From: Tubiluchus corallicola | Lineage: Eukaryota > Priapulida > Priapulimorpha > Priapulimorphida > Tubiluchidae | DNA length: 64,000 nt | Assembly: GCA_030141605.1 (NCBI GenBank) | Contig: JAQGDQ010000055.1 | Span: forward strand, 273,501 to 337,500 | Direction: 5' to 3' | Shown: in pieces, positions 11,500 through 26,400 of the stretch | Layout: every line of letters begins with the position of its first letter | Position numbering within the stretch: position 1 is the stretch's first letter | The notes under the pieces: generated by a model | Database searches by the model: none | What the model was told of the DNA's origin: nothing | Seen by the model: the letters and a program-made list of their open reading frames with translations, nothing else | Position numbers and translations under genes: made by a program

Positions 11500-14400
11500 T
11501 TAACTCCGAAAATTATTGACTCACATCGTTCAGAAACTCTTTCATGGGAGAGTCTATATTCATGCCAGGAGATGGCGCCACGCTCTTGATGGTCGCTGGA
11601 ACTTTAGACAGCATCTCCCGCACAAAGTCAATCTGTCCATAATGTGCTGCCACGTGGAGAGACGTGTGGCCTGTCTGTAAAATAACAACAGCGATTATAG
11701 AGAAATACTTCATTATATTATTTATGTAGAAGACACAACCATATCTGTATATGAGAATAGTGCAAAGAAAATGACACCATTTTATATTATATTAGGGGGG
11801 CAGTGGTGTCGGGGAGATCGTATAGGATGGTAAAATCCCACCCCCCGACACATTGCTGAGGCCTTCGACAGGGCCATTGCAATTGTTCACTGCTATACGT
11901 CTATTGGTCGTACTCGGCAAAGCCTTCCAGCTTGCTTCAGATACGCCGCTAGTTTTTTCAGGTTTAAGTTATCTACAACTGCTCTAAGTGTTGTATTTTT
12001 ATTTCCCAGACATTTGATACGAGCACCCTGGTAGGCGGTGCATCGTCCCACGTGATGGTCCGGTGTTTCGTCTTCCTGACCACATTTCGGGCAAATCGCG
12101 GATTGTGCTCGACAAGTGGTTTTTTTATGTTTTTGGAGATTACAGTGTCCGGTTAGGACCTGTATAACCATGTTGAGTTGAGTTCTACTGAGACTCAGGA
12201 GCCTATTGCAGACTCGGGCCGAGGCCCAGCCCACATGTTCCTTTGTTCTCTTGCAGTCCTCACGATTATTCCACGACGTTTCCCATCGTTTTAGACTCCA
12301 TCCCTTAATCGCGTAGACACAGCTAGCGTAAGGGACGGGCAGATAGGGTTCTGGTCCCTCCGGAGAGAGCTCAGATCCCTTTTTAGCAAGTTTGTCCGCC
12401 TCTTCGTTACCATGTACTCCTTCGTGTCCAGGAATCCATGTAACCAAGACTCGGTTTCTTTTTCCAAGTATGTTCAAGTTTTCAACACAACGTAAAACCG
12501 AGATAGATTTTACTGTATTGTTTTCAGTAGCTTTAAGAGCCGCCTGGCTGTCTGACAGGATGACTATTGATTGATTCTGGAGTCCTTCCGAAGACATTAT
12601 CTCCGCCGCTTGTGAGATGGCGAAAACTTCTGCCTGGAAAACAGTACTCAATTTCCCAAGATAGAAGAACTCCTCCAATACTCTGGACTCAGTCGGATAC
12701 TCGATACGTATACCTGCACCGATCGTTCCGCCCAGTTTGGAACCATCGGTATAACACCTGACACAGTTCCTATCCATTTCGCCTTCCGATTTGATAGCGA
12801 TTTCTCTTTCCTGAATCTGGCATTCGAAATTTCTTTCGAACACGCGTGTTCTTTTTCTTAAATCACCCGGCATATGCAACAGTTGGAGGTCGCGCCTATA
12901 GCTATTGCACACATCGATATGACTTTTAGACTTACCAAAAGTTCCCACGGTCTTCGCTGTCCAGAGCCCCGCCGTATCTATACGGTATGACCCTCGGACC
13001 GCCTCCGACCGAATGAACTCGTCTATTGGTGTGATATTCAACAACATCTCCAATGCACCGGTAGGAGTACTTGGGAACGCTGAAGAAATCATTAAGCATG
13101 TTAATCTCTGTACTTTCTGGAGCATTTTCCTGAGGTACATTTTTTCCAACCCGCTGACCCAGGACACACACGCATACGTCATGAAAGGACGCACCATTGC
13201 CGTGTATATCCATTTCATGATCCGCGGTTGGATACCCCACGTTTTACCAACAATTTGTCTGCATTGCATAAGTGCCGCCGTCGCCTTGTTGGTGACCCGT
13301 GTTATATGGCTCTTCCAAGTCAGTTTACTGTCTAGGGTTACTCCTAGCAGTTTCGCTTCATTGGAGAGTTGGAGCTTCTGTCCATTCATCCAGAGATCCC
13401 CAATATTTGGATTTCTCTTGTTTGTGAACATGATTACTTCGGTCTTACTACTGCTGAATTCTAGTTCAGTTTTCCTGGACCATTCAGCAGCAATGTTAAT
13501 TACATTTTGCGCCCTCCTTCTGATACGTTCGCACTAGCTATTAGTACTGCCAGGTCGTCAGCATAGGCTTGTGCATAAATTCCATTTTCTTCAAATTCCC
13601 TAAGCAGAGAGTTCAAGACACAGTTCCATAGCAAGGGAGACAGTATTCCGCCTTGGGGGTTTCCCTTTACTACTTCCCTCTTTACCGTGGCATCACACAG
13701 CTCTACTTGGACCGTACGGCACCTTACCATGTTCTCAATCCAGCGGATAAGAACTGTCGATACCTCAAGTTCAAGCAATGCGGCGGATATGCTATTAAAA
13801 GAAACGTTATCGAATGCCCCAACAATATCCAAAAAGACACCTAGTGAGAGCTTCTTTTTAGCAAGACTACGTTCAATACGCTGTACATACTCGTGCAGAG
13901 CAGTTTCCGTGGAAACGCCTACGCGGAAGCCATACTGCACATTGGATAGTCTTGCTTGTAATTCAGTATCCTCGTTCAATTGATAGAGGACTATTCTCTC
14001 CAACCATTTCAGTTGAAATGACGTTAATGTTATCATCCGGAAAGACTTGACTTCTAAATAGCTATTCTTTCTGGGTTTCGGCAAAAATACTCCTTTCCCT
14101 TCCTTCCAGGATCTCGGTACATAACCATACCTGAGACATGTCTGGAAAAGCATGAGGTAGTGTTTTTTAATGTATTTCCATCCTTTCTGCAACAGGACTG
14201 GATATATACCATCTGGTCCAATGCCTTGAAAGGTTGGAATTCAAACAGTGCCGCTTTCACTCGTTCTTCCGAGCAAATGGAAGCGATGAATTCCTCATCC
14301 ACGGTCGCGCAAACAGGCAAGTCCGTGGATGTGTCTGGTTCCGTTACTCGACTCCCTGGTGATAGGGTGTCGAGGAGCCGGTTTAAAGTTTCCTCCGGTG

Positions 14401-17400
14401 AACTGGTTAATTTACCGTCTTCTTTATACACACAGCTTAACTGCGCTGCTTTATTTCAGCAGAGGACCTTTACCAACCTAGCAGTTGGTGCCTGATTTTC
14501 CATCTTTTCCGTGAAACTCCGCCAGGATTGGCGTTTCGCCTTCCGGACGGCGTTTTTAAATATAGACTGGGTTAGCTTTCTTGTTTCCCAGTCTCGTTGA
14601 TTTTTAGTCTTAGTGGCTCTCCTGCAAGCCCTGCGCGCCTCCTTGCGGAGACGGCTTAGCTCCGGATTCCACCATTTGTTCCCATCCTTCTTCCTCTGCC
14701 TACGTAATGGGCAAGCAGTTTCATAAGAATGAATAACAGCAGCCTGAACTTCATCAGCCAAATCCTCAATATCCTCATTGGAGGACACCTTGTATTCCCG
14801 GTTCAGTTCTGGAAGTTTATGCTCAAGTTCTTCCGCATACTTTTCCCAGCAAGTACGGCGGATGTTCCTGATGAGTGGGTTTTCTTTTGAAATACTGCTT
14901 TTCACCAGGAATCTTATATACATGTGGTCCGACAGCGATGGCACGTCACTGACATACCAATCGCGTACTATGTCCCCTGCATGCAGATTCCTCAGTGTCA
15001 AGTCTAGCACCTCTTCTCTTGCTTTTGTTCGGAACGTTGGTTTACGGCCAACATTACAGAACTCAAGATTAGCGCTTGCACAATACGCCAAGAGTTCCTC
15101 ACCCCTGTCGTTGACATCGGTGGAACCCCATAACGTATGATGCGCATTAGCATCAGTCCCCACAATAATTGGAGTTTTATCGCCGTCCCCGAATGATATC
15201 AGTTCCCTGAGTAACATAGGGGGAGCCGGTTGATCATGCACCATGTATGCCGAGGCGAAAATGAACTCATCTCCATCCCGGCACACATTTTTTGCTTTAA
15301 CCACCACAATGTCTGTATTCGAGAACACTGGAAGTAAAAAGCATTTTAGGTTAGGAGTGGCATAAATGCACGCCCGAGGCCTTTCTCCATTCCGGTTTCC
15401 CTGGAACAGATCCCATCCTCGGAGTTTACCCCTAACTTCCCCACCGTGCGTCCAGGGTTCCTGTACAAAGACTAACACGGTACGTATGTGTTTTACAACA
15501 TCCTGCAAGTTGTAACTCGCAGCTTTGCTTTTGTGAAGATTGATTTGCCAGCACTCAATACCAGAGACACTTTGTGCTGGCTTCTCACCTATTTTATCCC
15601 TGTTAAATGACACCATTTAATAGGAAAATAAATAAAAAAAATTCTTACAATTTGACACTCAGGAAGCCGCTAATCAGCACGAAGATGTAGATGGGTTTAG
15701 CGGTACCGGATATTTTCACATTATCAGGTATAAATCATAAATCTCGGAAATGAGACAATGAAGCTGGTTGTGGATAGCGTTACGTGTATTTAAGAATTGG
15801 CAAGTAAATGAATCGTTTTACATTTGTTCATGTAACTTAATTCGGAAGTTTTAAAGATGGCGTTAAACGTACGCTGATCAAATAATAGGGCTATTTACAA
15901 ATGTAGTCTTTTAGTTGTGTTATTGTGTTATAGCAAGGCAGAATGAATTCAGATCCCAATCCGCGAGTGTAACCTATACCTGGTCGAGTGTGGTTATCTT
16001 ACGTCAATATTATGTCAATATTGTAGATTATTTCGCTAAAGTATAACTAACCAGTGTACACGTTGCTCGTGACTAATTTTTCACTTGACTGTACCTGGTT
16101 CAATGCGGTTTACTCATGTGTGATTGAGCAGTTTGCCATAATTTTCACATTTCGACTCCTATCTCTGTTTTAATCCTCCCTCGGGCCCTTAAACAATTCC
16201 AGTTCAAGCATGACAATGTTTTCAATTGACTACATAGGTGCACAACTGCCTCACAATACCTAAATAGTTATGAAAAAATTTAATTTAATTGTTCTCCTTA
16301 GGAGGAGTTTAATGCCAATCAAAAAACTGACCGATGTCCAGTGTCCTTGACCCTTTGACCGACGACACCGTTCACCTATTTTCAAGGGACCTACTCACCA
16401 GGCATCTATTCTGTAAGTTTCGTGATTCTAACTCTCTGCGTTTCTGAATTGACTTGAAGTAAAAAGAGGAAAATTTAAAGCCTAGCATACTGTTTAGCAT
16501 TTTAAATTAAAAAAAATCAGCGTCATGTCCTAGATCGGCGACCCTAACGCTCGCGGATAAAATTTAAACACAACTGATGTTACTACAAATGCGGAATTTC
16601 TAGTGTCACTATGTTACTATTACATCATTTGTTAGTGCTACAAAGCTTATTAGTAATTAGTAATCGGTGAATAAGAAAGAAAGATAAGAAAAGAAAAAAA
16701 TAAGAAAATAGAAACAGAAAAAAGAACAAAAGAAGAAAAAGAAGATTGGTTCTAAGATTTGAAAACAACTAAAACGAACTTCAAACTACAAACATCAGGA
16801 ATGAATTATTTTGTGTTTCAAAAATGAACCTTTTGGCTGGTGAGTTTCCATGACACGGAATTTCTCAAAGCGTGTAGGACATTCACGTGACCTGCCTTGG
16901 CAGCTAAATGAAGAGCCGTCATACCATCCTGAAAACATAATTAAGAGTTTTGGTTTAACATTTAAAGGAAGACAGGATGATTTTTCATATACTACCTCAT
17001 TTTCAAATCCGTTAAAAATATACATTTTAACACAATTACTACTGCAAAAACGTTTCTGATAATTAAATAATAGATTAAAATCTTAATTAACGGCGGCGGA
17101 TGACATCACAAACTAACATAATTTTCAACAGCATAAATATTCCACGAGCGTGTTGCACGTATTTGCGAAAGCGAAAATTGAAGTACAGTGTTGCTGTAAG
17201 ATATTCAGTGTGTTTTACTAAAACTAGGCAAGCTTTAAGATAAAAATTCAAATTTCAAATTTACCGCTGTGCTCACGCATGAGCTGCCGAACGTGTGCAG
17301 TTCGTCACAAACGAACATATTTGAACTGTGAGGTACAACATCTGTTTTTTGTGCAGTGCTTTCCGAAATGCAGGCGCTAGTGCCCGCCTAACTAGCGAAT

Positions 17401-20400
17401 GGCAATATGCATGTAACAGCGAAGAACTAGTGGCGCGAACGTGAAATTGTGTTTGTGTGGTAATAAGTCTTTCACGTAATCATTTTTGAGAAAAATGGTA
17501 TGTTTCCTTTTAATATTTTAAAGAGTAGATTGTTTTGACGTACAGTCCAAGATTGGGTCCGATTTTTCTTTATGAACTAGTTAAATGTGTTGTCTACTCT
17601 GCAGCCTCCAGCCACAATTTTATCTTAATGTAATCAAACTTAACAGAGGGAATGTGAAAAAGTTATGTTTGAGTCTTGATTTGAACCACAAACGTTTGAA
17701 TTGAATTTTCTCGTTTTAATTGATGCACCCTCTCAAGTTTTTCGCCATTTGCAGTGGAATAAAGCTTCAGAAATTAAAAAAAAATCACGTAAAAATTCAC
17801 TAATTGCAGTTTACTAACTGTAGTATTTCCAACAATAAATCATCATTTTGGATAATTGATTCTACAATTATAATAACAAAATTTAAAGACGTTTTTCACC
17901 GTGTTTTCTTCGGTAGCTGACGCTCCAGCTTCTAGTAAAGTTTTACAAACAGCTGCATGTCCACCTTCCGCCGCTAGATGGAGCGCCGTTGATCCTGTTG
18001 TCTATATAAACAACATAAATGCATTAAGTAAACATTAGTTTTATTTACATCAATAGCTATTTACTATATTGGTGAGATGTGAATATTAGTTTACAAATGA
18101 AAGAAATAACAGCACCACCAACATGTCCGCAACGAGAGAAACCTTTTATTGCAAGGATGGATGTAACATGGCAGGTAATTCTATGACGAGTGTAGTGCTT
18201 CTTGGTTTTTGGTATTTAGAGGTTGCCTTAACTGTTTTTTTTATTTTTTTTACATAACTGATTGGTGCAAATTTATTAACACCTGTTTTCATAGCTTTAG
18301 ATGAGTGTAGCATGTAAATAATTTTCTGTGCATTACGGTTGGCATTGATAATAACAAAAGATGTTGTTCAAAAGTCAGCATTAGAATAAAGATAACAATA
18401 ATTACTTGGGCTCTTGTTATTCCATTCATAATAATACATGTTAATACATTCATTCAGAGGCGAAGGAATAGCTCAGTGCGTTCTTAGCGACCGATCTTAG
18501 GCAACGTTGAGTTTGGTTAGTAACTGGATAGGTGGTTGCCGGGTCAATATAGGTCAGCTTCATCTGCTTGTGCTGCTTCTGAATGCAGAGGGGTGTCTTT
18601 CACTAATTTTTGTCTCATTGAAGAAGAGTGTTTTCGCACACTCGAATACAGCTAAAGCACATCCGCCAATTTAATGTGTTATTTCAAACGTAAACCTTGA
18701 TAATGAGCACGGTTCTAGTCCCGCCACACTGTCAACTTAATGCCTATGCCTATGAGTAGTGAATATCAATTTTTATAAAAATATTTACGTTTAAGTATAC
18801 AATAGACTAAGCCAGTAGATCAAGTTATTCATTTATTTATTACGTTACCTGGTTACAACTCTATATATGGTAATGCTTACCTTGTTTTTAGCTGATGTTA
18901 TGATGATTTTATTGAACCTCATTAATTCTTTGATGACCGCCACACTTCCCTTAGATGCTGCAATGTGGGCGCACGTCATTCCACTCTGTAAAAACACACA
19001 ACCAATTTACCTTTAAATTAGTTATTCGCTTTAAGAAAATCTTTAAGACTTTCGTCGTTTTTAGGCGTCTGTGTTCAATTATGATACGGATCAGGAACAT
19101 TTTCCACACAGTCTAGAATTTATGTGGCATGGCCGCTGCACAACCATAAACAAACAGCAGAAAAGCCAAAGAAAGACGGACAAAGAAAACAGAAATGGTA
19201 AACAAAACAAGACTAATTAGTATAAGTAGTCACATTTTTTAAAAAAAAGATTAAAATTGGAACAGAAAGTCAAGAGAAGGAAGCAAAAGAATGACATCAA
19301 CAATGGTGACAACGACGACAATGACGACAACGAAGACAAAGAAACAAAACGAAGAAAGGGGAGAAAAATATGATGATGATGATGACGACGACGATGATGA
19401 TGATGATGAGGAGGAGGAGGAGGAGGAGGAGGAGGAGGAGAGGGACGATGGTGATGATGATGATGATGATGATGATGATGCACACAGGTGAGACGAAGAA
19501 AGAATTAACATTATGTGTTTGTAATTTTCAAGAAAAGTTATAGCGCATCACACAGACTTACAGCATTCGCCATAGTGACAACTTCTGGTTTATACTTGAG
19601 AAACAATTTGACCACATCAGAATGATCGTTTTCTGCCGCTAGATGGAGCGGTGTCTGGCCATGCTGAAATAAATAACTATACGTGAACATCAACCTAAAC
19701 ATCAACATAAATATAACCATAAATGTAAACATAAAGATAAGCATAAGCATCAACATAAACATAAAACAGTTATATCTCGATAATATTTTTATTTGCGAAA
19801 TGTTGAACAAATTTGAGTATCTCTTCTCTGGTTAGGAAGGAGAAATAAGGGAAAAAAGACAGAAAAAGGGAGGAAGGAGAATAAGAAAGCGTAGATCTTT
19901 TGGAATCCTAGTCAAAAAACAAAAAACAATTTGAAAGGAGGTTACCTGCAAACTACAAAAATTAGATAGACTAGTTCAGAAAGTTATACAGAAAGACAAT
20001 TTCAAAGTAGTTGGTACCAAGAATTCAAATAGATAGGAAAAATACGAAGTTAACAGTGAAAAGAGACGAGAGAAAGTTCAATTCAGACTAAACACAAAGC
20101 AGGTAACGCTACTAAGCAATACTAAGTTTAGCTGAAATAAAAAAACGACGATTGTGAAACTGAATGCAGTGAAAATAAACTAGTTGCTGGTAAGAGTGAA
20201 TGTATCGCTCTTGCAATAGCACCAACCGCTGAAACTGTCACCATCGCCGGGAAACAGCGACAATCTACGAAAAGCTACAATCATGAAAAGCACATGTTTA
20301 ACTTACGTTGTCCTTGGCATTGGAGTCTGCCTTCATTTGAAGGATCGTCTTGCAGACCTCAATCTGGCCATTCTGCGCCGCGTAATGCAGAGGAGTTTTC

Positions 20401-23400
20401 TTTGCCTAAATGTGATAATAAAAATAAGCAAAGTTATTCGATATAACAAAAAATGAGTTTACAAAAAAATTTACAAATATATTTATGGCAATGACTGAGT
20501 TGCATTTAGTAAGTTAGTTTCTCATCAAGGTAACGAGACTAAGATCATTTTTGCATGATAGGTTCACTAAGTGTTTAACACATTACCAATGACAAGGCGT
20601 CTATGGTAGCGCCATATTTCTCGATAAGCATTTTGACAAGTTGATTATAACCATTCATAGACGTCAGATGTAGTGGTGTGACGCCAAGCTTTGATTTTGC
20701 GTTGACAAAGGCCTTGTTCTCCAGTAGCGCCTCCACGGCTGCTCCATGTCCATTCTCAGCTGCAAGATGCAGGGCTGCTTTACCATGCTGCGAAAGAAAT
20801 AGAAATGATTGACTCACTAGATTGTTGGCTGGTTGTTTGTCTGTTTGTCTGCTTGCCTGACTAGCAAACTTGTTGGATGGTTGGTTGACACTTGATTGAC
20901 TGGTTGTCACTTGGCCGATGTCCTTCAGTCTGTCTGGTTGAATAGTTGATTGCTTAACTGGTCGAACGGTTAATTTATTTTCACTTTATTGCTCGGTTAT
21001 TCATTTAAGCGTTCGTTTATTTTCGTCGTTGTTGTTTATTTGTTTGTTTATTTTATCTATTCCATTTGCTTGTCGAATGTTTGTTGTTTTAGTTTGCTGC
21101 TTCGTCATTTGGTTTGTTGGTGGTCGATTCGTGAATTTGTTTGACTGTTCATTTGTTCATTCGTTTCATTCGTTCGCTTTTTCTTTCCACTCTGTTACAT
21201 CTGTTCACTGTTCGTTTGTTTTTTTCTTTTCTATTTTTGGTTGGTTTTGTTTCTTTTAACATTTTTGCTACTTGTAGATTAATTCAAGAATGCAGAGTTT
21301 AGTGAACATTTATAAGACAACGTTCAGGTCTTTAATGGACTTAACATTTATACACTATTAATAGTAGCATGAATGCGTAAAGCACATAAAATTTGGTGAT
21401 TTTGTGCCTCTTTTTAGTAATTAGGAAATTCTAAAAACAGATCACGACATTATTTTTTACCTCATCAAAGACGTCCACTCTTGCATGGTTTGTAAGTAAG
21501 ATATTGACAATATCAGCATGACCTTGTTCACTGGCAACTAGCAGAGGAGACCAGCCATTCTGAAGAAAAGAAAAATACTCTCAGCACATTTTGAGAGATG
21601 TTCATGGTTTTGATGTGCCATATATGTACTAGCAATTTGAATGAAATCATCGTGTGCAATTAGATTTTAAAACTTGTTTATGCAAGTTTAGGAACTTTGG
21701 ACTATAAAACCAAGTTGCTATATGTAGATGTCTTGACCTGTGATTGCGCATAGATTTATAATGCAATAACAACTTGGAGAAGTATAATGAAACAGTGATA
21801 ATAATAATAGCAAAAAAACAGCAAAACTATGCTGAACCAGTTCTAACAGTACCAAAAAAGACCAGCAAAAATAACTGTGATAAAACAACAAGACGTCATG
21901 AATAAGTTTTTGACATCACTGACACTGAAAGATTGTATTGTGTGCTGTAAAACACTTGTAACAATTTTATTGCAAAATGTACAATGTTCACAGATTATAA
22001 ACTTTTATGACACATTATGATACCACTACAGTAGAAAACTTTCAACCTCTCCAAATGCTGTCTCAAGACCAACTGGAACTTGCATGCCTGGGAGAATCAA
22101 GCTCTAATCACATGACCAGACATACAAGTTCCTATTGGAAGGTACATTAAACATTAAATTCATGCAAAGGTCACCTATACTCTACATGTTAAACCAAAAT
22201 CAAATCTACATGGCTTCTTTCATAGCAAAATACATTAAGTTCACTAGTTGCTTCTCTTCCAAACTTATTCTAATTTTCAGTAGTCATGGAAACGAGGAGA
22301 TGAGGAGGCATATTGAGGCTGCAGCTAAAAAACATTTGTAGAAAACTGACAATTAAATAGATTACATAATACCACAATCGCGTACAATAAGCGACACTGC
22401 GCCAACAGAGAAAAAAAAGGAAAATGAAAAAAGTCATTAGCTACAGAGCAAACACAAAATGTCATGTCATGAATCACAAAGCCACATCAATACATACAAT
22501 ACAACATCAGAGAAAAAATTGCTATTATACATTATCAAAATCAAACTTTGTTAATTGGCACTACAAAACCGACAATACATTTAAAGTCGTCTAATAATCA
22601 ATGTAATCAGCAACTAGTAATCATGTAATCAATTTCAAAACAAAACTAAACAATGTAACAAAATTAATAAAAAACTGAGGAAGGGACTAACAGTGCTATG
22701 GGCTACTGCAAGTGCCATTTCCTAACAGCCATGTAGTTTAATTATCCCTTCAAAATCATTAAAAATTTAACAGTAATACTAATGCGCAAGTCATAGATAT
22801 AACAATAATACTAATACGCAACTCATAAAAACTTTATGGGTTGCATTATTCTGGACGCTAATGTACCACGAGAAAGATGTGAATGTAATTATACAGCGTG
22901 AGGTAAGATAATTACTTAAACCTTATCATTATCAATCAGACCTTTGACAGCTGATTCTCGTTTAGTTAACATACGTTTGACGAGCATTGGAGACTTGCAA
23001 GTAAGAGGTTGGTCAGATGCTGCCTGAGTGATAGGATACAAATGATGTACGGGTCTTTGCAATGAGTTTCCATTAGCCAGTACCACTTCAGCACCTCGTA
23101 CTTCCCCATCACTACTGCCTAACAACCGAGAAATTCGGCCTAATTTCCATCTCCCTCTTGGGTGATTTTCTTCCTTAATTAGAACAACATCATTAATTTT
23201 TGGAATTTGTTTGAGTGCACCCTTTTTAGTTACCAGCTCTGACTGGGTTCTTGCACGCAAGTCTCCAAGGTATTCAGTTTGCCAACGTTTCCAAAATTGT
23301 TTAACTTGTTTCTGACCGTTTTTCCAATTCTCAATTAAGGTTTTTATCGTTGGTTGGAAATCTGGGTCATTGCACACATTACTTTCAAGGTCTTGGATGC

Positions 23401-26400
23401 CAGGTGGACGATGTCCAGTAGGCATGAGAAAGGAATTTGGCGACAATGCTTCTAACGTGGATGAGTCAACATAACAGAGTGGTCTGGAGTTGATAATGTA
23501 CTGGATCTCTTCTAGTACAGTCACCAGTATATCATAAGGAAGAGGTTTGCACAATGTTGTTTTTCTGAGAGTGTGTTTTACCAGGCCGACAAGTCTTTCA
23601 TAATGACCCCCTTGATGAGATGCTTTGGGGATAATGAAAGACCATGAAAAACCAGATTTAGTAGCAAATTCTTGACACAATTTGCTATGCAATACAGAAT
23701 TGAAATTAGCATCCATAGTATTTCGAACTAGCTTGAAGGTGGGTGCATTATCTGAATACATTTTTTTAGGACGGCCATAGCGAGCTATGAACCTTCTCAA
23801 GACTAGTATTAGAGATTCTGCTGTCATGTCTGTAACTAGAGCTAAATGAACTGCCCTAGTTGTCAAGCAGTCGAACAACTCTATCCAAGACTTTTTTGTC
23901 AAGTTCTTGGTTTTAGAAGTACCACTCTTATACAAAATAGGCCCCATATAATCTACACCCACATAAGAGTAGGGACAAGAGGGTACCAGACGCTCATCAG
24001 GTAACTGTTTAAATGGAGGTGAGCAATAAGGACCACCTTCATATCTTCTACATGTTAAACATTTTCTTAAGATAGCTCTTATGATATTGCGCCCATTAGG
24101 CACCCAATAGTTAATGCGGAAAATTGCCAAAACCTGTGATACGCCAACATGGCAATATACTTTGTGTATATGTTGCACAATTAGTTCTACAAGTTTACAA
24201 TTTGGTAGTAACAGTGGTTGTGATGTTAATAAACTGTGCTTATTCTGAAATCTTGTTTTGCAAGCAATTAGACCAGCATCATTCACAAAGAAGGTGACAT
24301 TAGAAGAGGCCCTTTGCAATTTTTGCTGAACAAAATCAAGGTAAGTAAACTGTATCCATCTGATCCACAGTTTCAAAGCCTGTGTTGTCTCCTGTATGGT
24401 AACGAGATTTGTGCTCAATCTTAGGCCCTCTTTGTAATGTACAATTACTGGCAAAATTCTGAGTACAAAGGCAGTGACTATTAGAAGTCTGTCTAACGAT
24501 GAGTAATCATTGATGTTAATCACATTGCCAATTTTTTGTTTGCAGGCAAAGATGTTTCAAAGAAGACTTCCTTGGTATTGGGCATTTCAGACTCTACCAT
24601 GTAACGGCCATCTCTAAACTCTACTGAGTTTTCAAATTTTCTTACAGCCATCTCATCATCATCAACTGTTGGTGAATCCTGAATTCCTAAAGAATCCAGG
24701 GACCAGAATCGCTCTAACGGATAACTACTCTCTGTCTTATCATCATAATTGGCAACAGTGTCGATGCATGACAAGTGCACTTCAGGTTTAGTAACATCTA
24801 AACTAGACGAGTTGTCAATGATCAAATTCATTGAAGTGTCAAAACCAGGCTGAAATGACAATAATGCTGTGTTACATGTGACATTTTCATTTTCAGCATC
24901 AATGGATTTTTTCTGAACTGTGCCACCAATAATGTAACCAAGACAACTAGCAAACATAAAAATGTCAGGTCCTAATTTTCTCTTCTCAGCACCCAATACT
25001 CTGAAGTAATGATCATTTCCAATTAAGAGTTCAATTTGCTCTTTCAGGTCATCATCAGAAGAATGGGTACCTGGTAGGACATCGGCCATGAGACCTTCCC
25101 AGCACTTTAACTTTGAATAAATGTCAGAAGGGAGACTAGGCCTTCGAGAATATTGAGCAATAAATGATACAACCCTTACATCTAATTCCAATTGGCAAGA
25201 GGTAGGACCACCGTTTAAAGTTATTACACTATCATAGCACTCAATTCGTTTTGGCTCAGGATTAGCAAATGTAGATAACATAACAGTGGATTTATTGCTC
25301 AATGGCAAATCAAGTCGGTCTGCTAGTGACTTTGTTATGTAGCTAGTGTGACTACCAGTATCTAAAAACCCTCTGATTCTTACACCATCTTGAAGTTTTC
25401 GTTCCCTTTTCATCAATGTTTGAGGGTTGAATGCATAACATAATACTGTCTGCATGATTGTGGTTTTTGAATTTGGTTTTGAGTTCAACAGCATAGACTC
25501 ATTAGTGAGATGGCTTTGTTTGGGCACTGCACTAATTTCAACGCATTGTGGGTTGGGCCGTTTATTAAATGCAGCCTTTTCACACAAAGTGAGGTTATGA
25601 CGACCCAAACAAACAACACATTGTTTAGTGCAGGTATCTTCAGTATGAGTTTTTGACATGCATATCATACATCTATTTTGCATTTTCAGTATGGCTTTCT
25701 TTTCAGAAATTGACAACTCGTGACAGTACCTGCTCGGATGGCCAGTCTTACCACACAAGAAACATGGGAATTTCTTGAATCCCGATGAAGACCCAACAGG
25801 TTTGTTTGATTTGGGTTTACCTTTGTTCACTTTAGGTTTATTAGAGCCCTTGTTAAGTGGTAGATTTGATAACCCAGGATGCCCAATACCTTCACTTTGG
25901 AATGCAATCTGTTGTTCAGTATTACTTAGTACAGATTCATGCTGGTAGTTTGGTCTTCGACCTGCAAAACCCAATTTACCATTTTTGTATGAAGGTTTGC
26001 TTATGGGTTTTTCAGTAGGTGTGGGCACTGAATTCTTATCCTTTTGAATTGCTTCAATGTCTTCAACATAACACTCCATGGTTCTGATCAAATCATCTAG
26101 TTTCCACCTTGAACCATGGGTCATACCAGAGCACATTCTATGCAATTCATTGTTTATGTTAGCTGGAAGACGCCTGGTAATTTGTCTGACTATGTAATGC
26201 TCTTCCTCATACCCCAACATGGCCAAAGTTCTCAGTATTGACTCAATTTTGTCAAGAAACTTTCGAAGGTTTGTAGCATTTGGTGCAACTGTTTCTAAAT
26301 TTTCAAGCAAGTCTAAGTTTCTATCTATCAAATCATCTTTCTTTAGAAACCGCTTTACCAAATGATTGACTGCCTGCTGATAACTTTCGGCTATGGCTGG

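Larger units (their letters stand above)
11783..15604 (-). mobile_element. I-superfamily LINE, 5'-truncated, with 14-bp target duplication
   Basis: The order on the minus strand is apurinic-type endonuclease, reverse transcriptase, RNase H, then a C-terminal Cys/His knuckle. This architecture, with RNase H after RT, is that of the I superfamily. AAATGACACCATTT flanks both ends exactly (11769-11782 and 15605-15618). The gag-like first ORF is missing. Coding is broken by one TGA and two frameshifts. The 3' end runs into TAATATAATA before the duplication. It sits in TRPN intron 23 in the same orientation as the gene. Confidence 0.9.

Noticed and set aside
22135-22341. Short frame repeated at 22135-22341 and 28341-28598
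   Set aside because: It lies within both LTRs and is duplicated only because the LTRs are.
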